Under the pieces are notes generated by a model. That model was given only the letters and a program-made list of their open reading frames with translations. It ran no database searches and had not been told where the DNA came from. The position numbers and the translations under genes are program-made. From the NCBI RefSeq assembly GCF_041624475.1, contig NZ_JBFJUX010000014.1, positions 1 through 64,000 on the forward strand: 64,000 nucleotides of DNA. The letters are read 5' to 3'. This DNA comes from Litorivivens sp041624475 (lineage in GTDB: Bacteria > Pseudomonadota > Gammaproteobacteria > Pseudomonadales > Spongiibacteraceae). Shown here piece after piece: positions 16,630-25,680 of this stretch (the first letter of the stretch is position 1; each line of letters opens with the position of its first letter).

Positions 16630-17886
16630 CTAGAGGGCGTGCAGGAATTCTACCAGCGCAGCGCGCTCGCTGCCGGAGTATCGCTGTACCCTGGAGACAC
16701 TGCTTGAGGCTTCGCCGCCGTGCCAGAAAATGGCCTCCAGTAAAGTACGAGCCCGGCCGTCGTGCAGGTAGGGGCCGTCGCCCAGGGCCCACAACGGCGC
16801 TGTACGCCACTCACCGGCCATGGCGCCGTTTGAATCGGCCAGCGCGGGCCCCAGATCGTGCAACAGAAAATCACTGAAGGGGTAGATGGTCTGCTCAGCA
16901 AGCACTGGGGAGTTGTGTTTGCCGGTCTGCCACTGGGCTTGGTGGCAGGCGGCGCAGCCCGCCTTCTGAAACAGGCGCCAGCCCTCTGCGTGAGTTTCGC
17001 TCAGTCTGGCTCGGGGCACGCTGAGGTGGGACAGATAATCCACCACCGCCTCTAGACCTGAGTCGCTGAGCTCCGGTGTGCCGCCACTGACAGCCTTGCA
17101 GCGCAGGGGGTTTTGTTCGCAGCCGGGTGAAACCGGGAAAAGGGAAGTGCTGATGCCAAGGTCTTCAACAAAGGCCTTGGCGACCTGACCTTTCAAGGAT
17201 TCCTGTTCGGCCTTCCAGCCAAAACGTCCCGCTACCTGACCGCTGATACCATCGCCATCGCGATCATCCGGGTCGGCGCCGGCGGCGATAGCGCGTTGCG
17301 GTATGGCATCAATCAAACCCAGTCCGATCAGCCGCGGTGCGAGCCGCGGAGACAGTCTCTGGTGAGCCTGATAGCGGGGCCTTCGCAGTCGAATGATGTC
17401 GCCATCGTTTAGCGACACCGTTTGTTCACTGTACTGCAGGCTCACCTGGCCTTCGGCGCGAAAGCCCGGCAGGGCGCGGGTTTGCAGTTGTGCACCGAAA
17501 ACCGGGTCGGGCTCAGTCAGGCGAAACAGCAGGCCACTGCTTTCTGTGCTGCTGTGTTCAAAAGGCATTCCGCGCCCGGCGCGGGGGTGGCAGGCGCTGC
17601 AACTGTGGGCATTGAACAGGGGGCCGAGGCCATCGCGATCGTGGGTGGTACTGGGGGCGCTTACCCAGGGTTTATTGAGAAACGAAGCGCCGAGGCTGTG
17701 TGTTAGGCGCTCGCGGGGGCTAAGAGCCGGGGAAAGCCGGTTGGCCGGTGCGTCTGAGGAAAGCGCGCCGCCGAGACTGTTGGGGGGCAGGGGCGCTATT
17801 GCGGAGATCGGCGCATTCTCCGGGGATTGGCAGGCACCCTGCAGAAGGAGAAGGGCGAGCAGTGCAGGCCTAAAAGGGCTGCGCAC
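16630..17886 (-). CDS. DUF1111 di-heme oxidoreductase-like lipoprotein
   Basis: A protein of about 418 residues in the DUF1111 (di-heme thiol oxidoreductase/cytochrome c peroxidase-like) family. Two c-type haem sites are visible, CSACH in the first third and CAACH in the last third. The GTG at 17886 is chosen because it puts a lipoprotein signal (PALLALLLLQGAC) at the N-terminus and overlaps the imelysin stop by 17 bp. An upstream ATG at 17952 would give an unlikely Trp/Arg-rich extension. It presumably carries electrons in periplasmic iron redox chemistry; this role is inferred from its conserved partnership with imelysin. Confidence 0.8.
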   Translation of the reverse strand: MRSPFRPALLALLLLQGACQSPENAPISAIAPLPPNSLGGALSSDAPANRLSPALSPRERLTHSLGASFLNKPWVSAPSTTHDRDGLGPLFNAHSCSACHPRAGRGMPFEHSSTESSGLLFRLTEPDPVFGAQLQTRALPGFRAEGQVSLQYSEQTVSLNDGDIIRLRRPRYQAHQRLSPRLAPRLIGLGLIDAIPQRAIAAGADPDDRDGDGISGQVAGRFGWKAEQESLKGQVAKAFVEDLGISTSLFPVSPGCEQNPLRCKAVSGGTPELSDSGLEAVVDYLSHLSVPRARLSETHAEGWRLFQKAGCAACHQAQWQTGKHNSPVLAEQTIYPFSDFLLHDLGPALADSNGAMAGEWRTAPLWALGDGPYLHDGRARTLLEAIFWHGGEASSSVSRVQRYSGSERAALVEFLHAL

Positions 17887-19096
17887 CGCTGCTGTCCAGA
17901 TCAAGTGTGCGGGCCAGATCTTCCAGCGCAGTGGTCTGCGCCACCAGTGCATCGATCGCGTCCATCACCAGTGCGCGCCCTTCCTGGTTGCCCTCGGCAA
18001 TCATCTGGTCGAACTTCATTGCTGGAGTGCGCTGTTCGGCGGCCTCGACCAGCCTATGCGTTTTTTCAACGCTGACCTTCATGGCCTGGTGCAGGCGTTC
18101 ACTGGCTTCGGGAGCTTTTGTTCGGGCATAGGTTGCCAGTGATCGGCCGCCCACCCGATCGCCGTTAATGCGTTGGTACTGGCCCATAAACAGGTTCTGC
18201 ATACCCAAAGCGTTGTAGTAGTGAGACCAGTGGGTATTGTCGCTGAAGCAGTCGTGCTCGTCTTCGGTGGAGCTGGCTTCCAGCGGCACCTTCATGCGCT
18301 CACCGGCCAGTTCACCCAATGACAGTGAGCCAATGCTGAACACGATGCTGCCTGCGACCTCCTGCTCCGACATGGCGTTGTAGCGGCTGTGCAGGTCGCC
18401 GCCTTCCTGCCAGCGGGCCACCATTTCTTCCAGATCGTGTACTAACAGTTGGGTGACTGCCTTCAGATACTGACGGCGGCGTTCGCAGTGGCCGTTGCTG
18501 CAGCCTTCCCCGGTCACATAGTCGGTGTAGGGTCGCTCACCGGCACCGGCGTCAGTGCCATTCAGATCCTGACCCCATAACAGAAACTCGATGGCGTGGT
18601 AGCCCGAGGCCACGTTGGCTTCGCTGCCGGCAAATTCGTGAAAAGACTGGATTAATTCGGGTGTGATCTCGCGGGCATCGATGGTCTGGCCTGCGAGTTT
18701 GATGGTGGGGTTGGCAATGATGTTGAGTTGGGCGCCGAGGTTGCCCATTTCATGAAAATAGTCCTCGCTGACGTAATCGATCAGCCCTTCGTCCAGCGGC
18801 CAGGCGTTGAGAGCGCCTTCCCAGTCATCGATTTCGGGATTGGCAAAACGGAAGGTTTCGCTTTGCTGGTAAGGGATTCGCGCAGTACGCCATGCATCCC
18901 GGGCGGCCTGCAGGGTGGCGGGCGAGGGTTTTTCGAGGAGTTCGTCAATTCGCGACTGCAGTGTTCTGGCGCTGATCAGGGAGTCTTCGTACACCGCCGA
19001 TGCCAGCGTGATATAGGTGTTGTTCAGGGTGTCACCGCGCACCAGCCCGGCACTGAAGGCAAGCAGTACGGCAATAATCCGGAAAAGCACTGGCAT
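17870..19096 (-). CDS. Imelysin-family iron-regulated protein (first copy)
   Basis: A 408-residue periplasmic imelysin, similar to IrpA/IcmP. The ATG at 19096 gives a clean Sec signal peptide (MPVLFRIIAVLLAFSAGLVRG); a longer frame to 19159 would run back over the promoter. The family signature GxHxxE is intact as GYHAIEFLLWGQDLNG. It is the first gene of the five-gene operon and lies 35 bp downstream of a promoter overlapped by a Fur-box-like site, so expression should rise under iron limitation. Family members have been described as iron-binding and, in one case (IcmP), as a metalloprotease. Confidence 0.88.
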   Translation of the reverse strand: MPVLFRIIAVLLAFSAGLVRGDTLNNTYITLASAVYEDSLISARTLQSRIDELLEKPSPATLQAARDAWRTARIPYQQSETFRFANPEIDDWEGALNAWPLDEGLIDYVSEDYFHEMGNLGAQLNIIANPTIKLAGQTIDAREITPELIQSFHEFAGSEANVASGYHAIEFLLWGQDLNGTDAGAGERPYTDYVTGEGCSNGHCERRRQYLKAVTQLLVHDLEEMVARWQEGGDLHSRYNAMSEQEVAGSIVFSIGSLSLGELAGERMKVPLEASSTEDEHDCFSDNTHWSHYYNALGMQNLFMGQYQRINGDRVGGRSLATYARTKAPEASERLHQAMKVSVEKTHRLVEAAEQRTPAMKFDQMIAEGNQEGRALVMDAIDALVAQTTALEDLARTLDLDSSGAQPF

Positions 19097-19130
19097 GGTA
19101 AGGCAAACTCCGCTTTGGCTGGAACGCGGC

Positions 19131-19159
19131 ATTGTAGGCTTAATGAGAATTATTCGCAA
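19131..19159 (-). promoter_or_regulatory. Promoter of the imelysin operon with overlapping Fur box
   Basis: On the minus strand, TTGCGA (19159-19154) and TACAAT (19136-19131) are spaced exactly 17 bp, a good sigma-70 promoter. Overlapping the -35 and spacer at 19144-19158 is TGAGAAT-T-ATTCGCA, which keeps 11 of 14 positions of the 7-1-7 Fur consensus and is itself nearly palindromic. Repression by Fur-iron when iron is plentiful is the expected behaviour. Confidence 0.72.
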
Positions 19160-20161
19160 TTATGGGTTCTTGCCCATCAACCGCTGCCAGTAGTGCTCGC
19201 GCGCACTTTTATCGACCTGTCGCAGGCGAACAAATTGCACGCCGGTGTTACCAGTCGGTTCAAAGCGGATGCCCCAAAGGGGGCGTGCGCTGGCCGGATC
19301 GATGGCGTAGCGAAAATCGCCAATAAATTCGTCGCCATTTTCTGCTGCGGGCGGGTAGCGGAACAGCCAGTCGTCAGAGAAATGGGCAAAGCGCTTGAGA
19401 TCACTCAGCAGCTGGTCGTCTGCCGCGTTGGCTTCAGGCTTAAAGACGGGAACCCGCTCACCCACGGTGATACTGGGCTGTTGACCTGGAACAATTCGTA
19501 TCGCCAGAGTCTGGAAATGCGAGCCGGTATCGATCAAGCCGCGCCAGAGCACAATGTTGGCGAAGGAGGGTTTAGCAACCAGGCGCTCCACCTGAATGCC
19601 ACGCGAGTGGACCCAGTGCCGGGTCGCGTCGAGCGCGCGGGTGTGCTGAAAGCCCGAGGCAGCGAGGTACAGCGTTGCCCACAGCGCGCCGCCCCACAAC
19701 CAGGCGCGTTGTCGAGTGAAAATCGCTATTCCCAGCAGCAACAGTAGGGGCAGGGTAAAAAGTGGATCAATCACACTGATCCAGTTCAGCGCAACGCGCA
19801 GGTCGCTGAAGGGCAGAAACAGGGAGGTGCCGTAAGAGGTAAAGGCATCCAGCAGCCCGTGCGACAGATAGCCGAGAAAACAGCACAGGTAGAGCCCGGC
19901 AAAACCCAGTCTTCGCTTCATCAGCGGCCACAGGGCCAGTGCAACCACCAGACCGCCCACCGGGGCAAAGGCAATTGAGTGGGTGAAATGGCGGTGGTAG
20001 TCGAGGGCCAGCAGAGGGTCGTTGGAAGAGCGAATCAATACATCCAGATCGGGGGCCATGCCACCGAGCCAGCCGGCAATAAGGGTTTGCTTCAGAGGGG
20101 TACGGCGGCTGCCAGCCTGTGCCCACAGGCTGCCAAAAACACCTTGAGAAACGGGGTCCAT
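19160..20161 (-). CDS. Membrane-bound metal-dependent hydrolase (DUF457/YdjM-like)
   Basis: A 333-residue inner-membrane protein resembling the DUF457/YdjM family. The N-terminal half has several hydrophobic segments and conserved polar motifs: DPVSQGVFGS, APDLDVL, HRHFTHS (about residue 57) and SHGLLDAFTSYG (about residue 103), whose His and Asp residues suggest a metal site in the membrane. The C-terminal half (about 185-333) is soluble and less conserved. It ends just before the imelysin promoter and is divergent from the acyl-CoA dehydrogenase. Physiological substrate unknown. Confidence 0.75.
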   Translation of the reverse strand: MDPVSQGVFGSLWAQAGSRRTPLKQTLIAGWLGGMAPDLDVLIRSSNDPLLALDYHRHFTHSIAFAPVGGLVVALALWPLMKRRLGFAGLYLCCFLGYLSHGLLDAFTSYGTSLFLPFSDLRVALNWISVIDPLFTLPLLLLLGIAIFTRQRAWLWGGALWATLYLAASGFQHTRALDATRHWVHSRGIQVERLVAKPSFANIVLWRGLIDTGSHFQTLAIRIVPGQQPSITVGERVPVFKPEANAADDQLLSDLKRFAHFSDDWLFRYPPAAENGDEFIGDFRYAIDPASARPLWGIRFEPTGNTGVQFVRLRQVDKSAREHYWQRLMGKNP

Positions 20162-20269
20162 AGTGTGTCCAGTTGATGAAAATTACCACATTCAGGACAT
20201 GTCATGTCGTGGCCTGAGTGTTTCAGCGTCGCCAGAATACCTTCAAATTCAGCAAGACACGAGACAGTT

Positions 20270-22057
20270 ATGGCAGCTCCCATTCTCAGCGAACGCGATC
20301 TGAACTTCATGATCTATGAACTGTTTGATGCCGAGGGCATGACGGCTCGCGAGCGCTACAGCGATCACAGTCGCGAAACCTTTGATGCCTCAATCAACAC
20401 CGCGCGCCAGATTGCCGAAAAATACTTTGTGCCCATTCGCCAGAAGGTCGACACCGACCAGCCCACCTTTGACGGCAAAAAGGTGAAGATGATTCCTGAA
20501 ATCAAGACCGCCGTTGATGCGGCTACGGAAGCCGGCTTTGTCTCAGCTGCTGCCGACTTCGAAGTGGGCGGTATGCAATTGCCGTTAATCGTCTCGGCCG
20601 CGGCCCATGCTTATTTGTCAGCCGCTGGCAGCACCACCATGGGCTACTTGGGGTTGACCAATGCCAACTGCAACCTGATTGAAGCGCATGGTTCGCAGGA
20701 GCAGATCGACACCTGGGTCCGTCCCATGCGCGAAGGCCGCTTTGCCGGCACCATGGCCATGACCGAACCCGGCGCTGGTTCGGGTCTGGCGGACCTGACC
20801 ACCTCGGCGGTGAAGGCAGACGATGGTAGCTACCGTCTTACCGGCAGCAAGATTTTTATCTCCGGCGGCGACCATGAACTGAACGAAAATATTGTTCATC
20901 TGGTGTTGGCCCGGGTGAAAGGTGCGCCTAAAGGGGTGAAGGGGATTTCCCTGTTCATTGTGCCGAAGTTTCTGGTCAACGACGACGGCTCGCTGGGCGA
21001 GCCCAACGACGTGGCACTGGCCGGCCTGTTTCACAAGATGGGCGGTCGCGGCCAGACCTCTACCGCCCTGAGTTTTGGTGAAAAAGGTGGCGCGGTAGCG
21101 TATCTGGTGGGTGAGGAAAATCGCGGCCTGTCGTATATGTTCCATATGATGAACGAAGCGCGCATCATGGTAGGCACCGGTGCTGCGGCCACCGCATTGA
21201 CCGGATACCAGTACTCGCTGCACTACGCCCGCGAGCGACCTCAGGGCCGCCTGCCTTCCAGCAAGGATCCGCATTCGCCACCGGTCAATATTATTGAACA
21301 CCCGGATGTTCGCCGTATGCTGCTTGCGCAAAAGGCGTATTCAGAAGGGGCCTTTGCCCTGTGCTTACTCGGTGCACAATTGTCGGATGACGAAAAAACC
21401 GCGCCGACCGAAGAAGAGCGCAAGGCAGCTCATCAGCTGCTGGATTTTCTTACGCCCATGATCAAGACCTGGCCCTCTGAATACGGTCCAGAGGCGAATG
21501 ATCTGGCGATACAGGTGCTCGGCGGGCACGGCTATATCAATGAACACCCGGTAGAAATGTTCTACCGTGACAATCGGCTTAACCCGATTCACGAAGGCAC
21601 CACGGGCATCCAGTCGCTGGATTTGCTGGCCCGCAAAGTGCCGATGAATAATCTGGCGGGGTACAAGGCCTGTATCTCGGAAATTGAGAAAACTATCGCG
21701 GAAGCCGCAGCGGGTGAATTGAGCGCTGAAGCGCAACAATTAAGCGATGCGCTGGCGACACTGCAGCGCACTACCGAAAGCCTGCTCGGCGCCATGATGG
21801 AAAAGCCTATTGATCTGGCGCTGGCCAATTCGGTGAAATATCTGGATATGTTCGGCCACGTAGTCATTGCCTGGTTGTGGTTAAAGCAGGGTCTGGTGGC
21901 GCAGGCAAAACTCGACGCTGAACCTGCGTTTTACCGGGGCAAGTTACAGGCCATGCGCTATTTCTTCCGATATGAACTGCCTTTGATTGAAGTCTGGTCA
22001 AAAGTGTTGATAGATCTCGACAGCACCTGTTTCGATATGAAGGATGAGTGGTTCTAA
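20270..22057 (+). CDS. Acyl-CoA dehydrogenase (long-form, FadE/DmdC-like)
   Basis: A 595-residue FAD-dependent acyl-CoA dehydrogenase that makes the first double bond in beta-oxidation. The long form with an extra C-terminal helical domain resembles FadE5/DmdC-type enzymes. Visible marks are MAMTEPGAGSGLADL (about residue 160), the MGGRGQTSTALSF middle domain, and NPIHEGTTGIQSLDLL carrying the catalytic Glu region (about residue 443). The start is set at ATG 20270, preceded by GAGACA; the in-frame ATG at 20204 would add 22 residues atypical of the family. It leads an operon with MaoC, SDR, thiolase and a hydrolase. Confidence 0.88.
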   Translation: MAAPILSERDLNFMIYELFDAEGMTARERYSDHSRETFDASINTARQIAEKYFVPIRQKVDTDQPTFDGKKVKMIPEIKTAVDAATEAGFVSAAADFEVGGMQLPLIVSAAAHAYLSAAGSTTMGYLGLTNANCNLIEAHGSQEQIDTWVRPMREGRFAGTMAMTEPGAGSGLADLTTSAVKADDGSYRLTGSKIFISGGDHELNENIVHLVLARVKGAPKGVKGISLFIVPKFLVNDDGSLGEPNDVALAGLFHKMGGRGQTSTALSFGEKGGAVAYLVGEENRGLSYMFHMMNEARIMVGTGAAATALTGYQYSLHYARERPQGRLPSSKDPHSPPVNIIEHPDVRRMLLAQKAYSEGAFALCLLGAQLSDDEKTAPTEEERKAAHQLLDFLTPMIKTWPSEYGPEANDLAIQVLGGHGYINEHPVEMFYRDNRLNPIHEGTTGIQSLDLLARKVPMNNLAGYKACISEIEKTIAEAAAGELSAEAQQLSDALATLQRTTESLLGAMMEKPIDLALANSVKYLDMFGHVVIAWLWLKQGLVAQAKLDAEPAFYRGKLQAMRYFFRYELPLIEVWSKVLIDLDSTCFDMKDEWF

Positions 22058-22086
22058 ATTTCTGCACGTAGACAAGGAGAAGACAC

Positions 22087-22545
22087 ATGCAAGTCGTCAA
22101 GAAAGAAGATCTGCAAAGCTGGATAGGCAAGGAAACCGAACCCTCCGATTGGCTGGAGGTTTCCCAAGAGCGCATTAACCAGTTTGCAGACTGTACCCTG
22201 GACCATCAGTTTATTCATATCGATCCGGATAAAGCCAAGGAAACACCCTTCGGTGGCACCATTGCCCACGGTTTTCTCAGCCTGTCACTGCTGTCGCATT
22301 TTTCCGAGCAGTACAGCTTTGTGATTGACGGCTTTCAGATGGGGATCAATTACGGCTTCGACAAAATCCGATTTCTGGCTCCGGTAAAAGCGGGCAAGCG
22401 GGTTCGTGCAAAAGCCAAGGTGCTGGAAATAGATGAGACCAAGCCCGGACAATTTCGAATGAAGTCTGAGGTGACAGTAGAAATCGAAGGTGAAAGCAAA
22501 CCGGCGCTGATCGCCGAGTGGCTCACCGTACAAATGGTTGCATAA
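22087..22545 (+). CDS. MaoC-family (R)-specific enoyl-CoA hydratase
   Basis: A 152-residue single hot-dog-fold hydratase of the MaoC/NodN type. The hydratase-2 motif is seen as DHQFIHIDPDKAKETPFGGTIAHG, with catalytic Asp and His. It adds water to trans-2-enoyl-CoA to give the (R)-3-hydroxyacyl-CoA. It has an AAGGAGA ribosome-binding site, lies 29 bp after the acyl-CoA dehydrogenase and 14 bp before the SDR gene, so all three are clearly co-transcribed. Confidence 0.9.
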   Translation: MQVVKKEDLQSWIGKETEPSDWLEVSQERINQFADCTLDHQFIHIDPDKAKETPFGGTIAHGFLSLSLLSHFSEQYSFVIDGFQMGINYGFDKIRFLAPVKAGKRVRAKAKVLEIDETKPGQFRMKSEVTVEIEGESKPALIAEWLTVQMVA

Positions 22546-22559
22546 GGGAGAACAAAATA

Positions 22560-23477
22560 ATGTCTGTACGTTTTGATGGCAAAGTAGCAATTGTAACCGG
22601 CGCTGGTAATGGCTTGGGTAAATCCCACGCGCTGGAACTGGCCGCTCGCGGTGCAAAAGTCGTGGTTAACGATCTGGGTGGTGCGCGCGACGGTAGCGGT
22701 GCTTCATCGGACGCTGCCAAGGCCGTGGTTGCCGAAATCGAGTCCAAAGGTGGTGAAGCGATTGCCCACGGCGCCAATGTCGCGGTGATGAGCGAAGTGG
22801 AAGACATGGTCAAGCAGGCCATGGACAAGTGGGGCCGCATCGACATTCTGATCAACAACGCCGGCATCCTGCGTGATAAATCCTTTTCCAAAATGGATCT
22901 GGCAGACTTTCAGCTGGTGATGGACGTCCATGTAATGGGCTCCGTGAACTGCACTAAGGCAGTGTGGGAAATCATGAAGCAGCAGGAATACGGCCGTATT
23001 GTCATGACCACCTCCTCCAGCGGTCTGTACGGTAACTTCGGGCAAACCAATTACGGCGCTGCCAAAATGGCCGTGGTTGGCTTTATGAATACGCTGGGTC
23101 TGGAAGGCGCCAAATACAATGTGCGTACCAACGCACTAGCACCGACTGCGGCCACGCGCATGACCGAAGACCTGCTGCCGCAGGAAGTCCTCGACATGCT
23201 CGTGCCGGAAGCGGTCACCGCCGGCGCCTTGACCCTGTGTCACGATGACGCACCCAATCGCATGATCCTGGCTGCTGGCGGTGGTGGCTATGCCAGCGCC
23301 CGCGTATTTGAAACCGACGGTGTTTACCTCGCGCCTGCCGACCAGACGCCGGAAGGCGTGCTGGCGAACTGGGAGGCGATCAATGACACCAGCCGCCAGG
23401 CAACTATCGAAGCGGGCATGAAGCAGAGTGAGAAATTCCTGCTCAAGGCCCAGGCTTATCTGGAATCGCAGAAGTAA
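22560..23477 (+). CDS. SDR 3-hydroxyacyl-CoA dehydrogenase (HSD17B4/MFE-2-like)
   Basis: A 305-residue short-chain dehydrogenase. The cofactor motif TGAGNGLG is at residues 13-20, NNAG at about 100, and the catalytic Ser-Tyr-Lys in SSSGLYG...NYGAAKMA. The loop GGARDGSG and the extended C-terminus match the (3R)-hydroxyacyl-CoA dehydrogenase domain of peroxisomal multifunctional enzyme type 2. Such enzymes oxidise the (R)-3-hydroxyacyl-CoA made by MaoC-type hydratases, so the two neighbours form a matched pair. ATG 22560 is preceded by AAGGGAG. Confidence 0.88.
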   Translation: MSVRFDGKVAIVTGAGNGLGKSHALELAARGAKVVVNDLGGARDGSGASSDAAKAVVAEIESKGGEAIAHGANVAVMSEVEDMVKQAMDKWGRIDILINNAGILRDKSFSKMDLADFQLVMDVHVMGSVNCTKAVWEIMKQQEYGRIVMTTSSSGLYGNFGQTNYGAAKMAVVGFMNTLGLEGAKYNVRTNALAPTAATRMTEDLLPQEVLDMLVPEAVTAGALTLCHDDAPNRMILAAGGGGYASARVFETDGVYLAPADQTPEGVLANWEAINDTSRQATIEAGMKQSEKFLLKAQAYLESQK

Positions 23478-23486
23478 TACCGAAAT

Positions 23487-23509
23487 CCCCTCTCCCAAAG
23501 GGAGAGGGG
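23487..23509 (+). repeat. Perfect GC-rich hairpin inside the beta-oxidation operon
   Basis: CCCCTCTCCC (23487-23496) pairs perfectly with GGGAGAGGGG (23500-23509) over a 3-nt AAA loop. It sits between the SDR stop and the thiolase start, with a G-TTT rather than a long T run. It may moderate read-through or protect the upstream mRNA, or be a dispersed REP-like element. Confidence 0.6.
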
Positions 23510-23544
23510 GTTTAAAACACAGCACATTACAGGAAGGGAAAATC

Positions 23545-24726
23545 ATGAAAGACGCCGTTATCGTCTCCGCCGCCCGTACCCCTATTGGCAAAGCCTACCG
23601 GGGTGCCTTCAATAATCTGGAAGCGCCGTCGCTCTCGTCCTATGCAGTACAGGCTGCTGTGGAGCGCGCAGGCGTTGACCCTAACGAGCTCGACGACTGT
23701 ATTTTCGGTGCTGCGCTGCAGCAAGGCTCCCAGGGTCAGAACCTGGCGCGTCATGTGGCTATGGCCTCGGGCTTGCCGGTCAGCGTATCGGGCATGACCA
23801 TTGACCGTCAGTGTTCCTCTGGTCTGATGACCATTGCCACGGGCGCCAAGCAGATTGTCATGGACGGTGCGCCCATGCTGATTGCCGGCGGCTGTGAATC
23901 TATTTCGCTGGTGCAGAACGAGCACATGAATATTCACCGTATGGTGGACCCGAAATCCATCGGCAACGCGCCGCACATCTACATGGCGATGCTGGATACG
24001 GCCGAAGTGGTAGCCAATCGCTATAACGTTTCCCGTGAGGCGCAGGATGAGTACGCACTGCAATCGCAGCAGCGCACCGCCGCCGCCCAGGAAGCGGGCA
24101 AGTTTGACGATGAAATCGTTCCGGTTACGGCTACCAAGCTGGTGATGAACAAGGAAACCGGCGAGACCAGCGAAGAACAGGTCACTCTGAGTAAAGACGA
24201 AGGCAATCGTCCGTCTACGACACTGGAAAGCCTGCAGGGCCTGAACCCGGTGCGCGAAGGTGGATCGATCACTGCGGGCAATGCCAGTCAGCTGTCGGAT
24301 GGCGCGGCAGCGGTTGTGATGATGGATAGCAAGCTGGCCGAGCAGCGCAACGTAGAGCCACTGGGTATTTACCGGGGCATGGCGGTCGCCGGTTGTGAGC
24401 CCGACGAAATGGGTATCGGTCCGATCTACGCCATTCCCAAGCTGTTGCAGCGCACTGGTCTGAAAATGGACGACATCGGCCTGTGGGAATTGAACGAAGC
24501 TTTTGCGGTGCAGGTAATTTACTGTCGAGACAAACTGGGCATCCCCAATGAAAACCTGAACGTTAACGGCGGCGCGATTTCCATTGGTCACCCCTACGGC
24601 ATGAGCGGTGCGCGCATGGTCATGCACGCCCTGATCGAAGGCAAGCGTCGCGGCGTGAAGTATGTGGTGGTTACCATGTGTGTCGGTGGTGGCATGGGTG
24701 CAGCGGGTCTGTTTGAAGTTGTATAA
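23545..24726 (+). CDS. Acetyl-CoA C-acyltransferase (thiolase)
   Basis: A 393-residue type I thiolase that splits 3-ketoacyl-CoA in the last step of beta-oxidation. The nucleophile is Cys90 (DRQCSSG); the C-terminal catalytic residues are His349 (ISIGHPYGMSGAR) and Cys379 (CVGGGMGAAG). The start ATG 23545 has a strong AGGAAGGGAA ribosome-binding site; a longer frame would run through the upstream hairpin. With the dehydrogenase, MaoC and SDR genes it completes a full beta-oxidation cycle in one operon. Confidence 0.93.
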   Translation: MKDAVIVSAARTPIGKAYRGAFNNLEAPSLSSYAVQAAVERAGVDPNELDDCIFGAALQQGSQGQNLARHVAMASGLPVSVSGMTIDRQCSSGLMTIATGAKQIVMDGAPMLIAGGCESISLVQNEHMNIHRMVDPKSIGNAPHIYMAMLDTAEVVANRYNVSREAQDEYALQSQQRTAAAQEAGKFDDEIVPVTATKLVMNKETGETSEEQVTLSKDEGNRPSTTLESLQGLNPVREGGSITAGNASQLSDGAAAVVMMDSKLAEQRNVEPLGIYRGMAVAGCEPDEMGIGPIYAIPKLLQRTGLKMDDIGLWELNEAFAVQVIYCRDKLGIPNENLNVNGGAISIGHPYGMSGARMVMHALIEGKRRGVKYVVVTMCVGGGMGAAGLFEVV

Positions 24727-24761
24727 AGCCCGCTATTGGCAAAATAACACAAGGAAAGGCT

Positions 24762-25670
24762 ATGAGTCGGAAGTCAGAAGAACGCCTGATCGACGCCGGT
24801 GGTGTCGAACTGAATGTGCAGGAATTTGGTGACGACTCATCGCCGCCGCTCGTGTTGATTATGGGGTTGGGGATGCAGATGATTTCTTGGCCGGAAATTT
24901 TCTGTAAGCGCCTGGCATCTCAAGGCTATCGTGTGATTCGTTTTGATAATCGCGATTCCGGCCTGTCTCAGAAGTTTAATCATCTGCGCGCCCCCGGCCC
25001 CCTTAAATTGCTCGCTGCCAGCAAGCTGCGCCTGCCGGTGAAGGTGCCCTATAGCCTGCAGGATATGGCGGGTGATGTGGTTAAGCTGCTCGATGCTCTG
25101 GAGATCGACGCGGCGCACCTGGTTGGCGCGTCGATGGGGGGTATGATCGCCCAACTGACCGCCGCGCTTTATCCGGAGCGGGTAATGAGTCTGACTTCCA
25201 TTATGTCCTCCAGTGGCAATCCCACACTGCCGCAACCGAGCCGCGCCGTATTGATGACCCTGATGCGGCCGGCAGCCGATTCCGAAGAAAGCTACCTCCA
25301 GGGTGCATTGCAGACCTGGAAGCTGATCGGCAGCCCCGCCTACCCGCCCGACGAAAAAGAATTGAGTGAGCGCCTGCGACTAACCTATCGCCGCAACTAT
25401 TGCCCCGGCGGCACAGCGCGGCAACTGGCGGCCATTTCCGCCTGCGGTAGTCGTGTGAATGAACTCAAAACCATCATCGCTCCCACGCTGGTGATTCACG
25501 GTAAGGCTGATCCGCTGGTTCCGGTAGAAGCCGGAATCGATACTGCCCATCATATTCCCGGTGCAAAACTGGAGCTGATCGAGGGCATGGGGCACGATTT
25601 GCCGCAGACTTTGTGGTCGCAATTTGTAGAGTTGATTAGCGAGCATAGCCGCAACGCCGTTGCTAACTAA
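24762..25670 (+). CDS. Alpha/beta hydrolase (serine type)
   Basis: A 302-residue alpha/beta hydrolase with nucleophile elbow GASMGG (about residue 124), acid in HGKADPLVP (about residue 249) and base in EGMGHDLP (about residue 276). RFDNRDSGLS is the usual strand-4 loop of the family. It follows the thiolase by 35 bp with an AAGGAAAGG ribosome-binding site and is probably the last gene of the beta-oxidation operon. It could release an acyl chain from an ester or CoA, or hydrolyse a ring-cleavage product of a steroid. Confidence 0.8.
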   Translation: MSRKSEERLIDAGGVELNVQEFGDDSSPPLVLIMGLGMQMISWPEIFCKRLASQGYRVIRFDNRDSGLSQKFNHLRAPGPLKLLAASKLRLPVKVPYSLQDMAGDVVKLLDALEIDAAHLVGASMGGMIAQLTAALYPERVMSLTSIMSSSGNPTLPQPSRAVLMTLMRPAADSEESYLQGALQTWKLIGSPAYPPDEKELSERLRLTYRRNYCPGGTARQLAAISACGSRVNELKTIIAPTLVIHGKADPLVPVEAGIDTAHHIPGAKLELIEGMGHDLPQTLWSQFVELISEHSRNAVAN

Positions 25671-25680
25671 AGCTGCAATG

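Noticed and set aside
18728..19747. 339-codon plus-strand ORF
   Set aside because: Crosses the antisense of imelysin, its promoter and the DUF457 gene; cannot be a real single gene.
23487..23509. Hairpin as a full Rho-independent terminator
   Set aside because: Only TTT follows the stem, and the thiolase 35 bp later clearly belongs to the same pathway; kept as a hairpin only.
23527..24627. 366-codon minus-strand ORF
   Set aside because: Antisense shadow of the thiolase; His/Arg-rich composition typical of reverse-frame reading.
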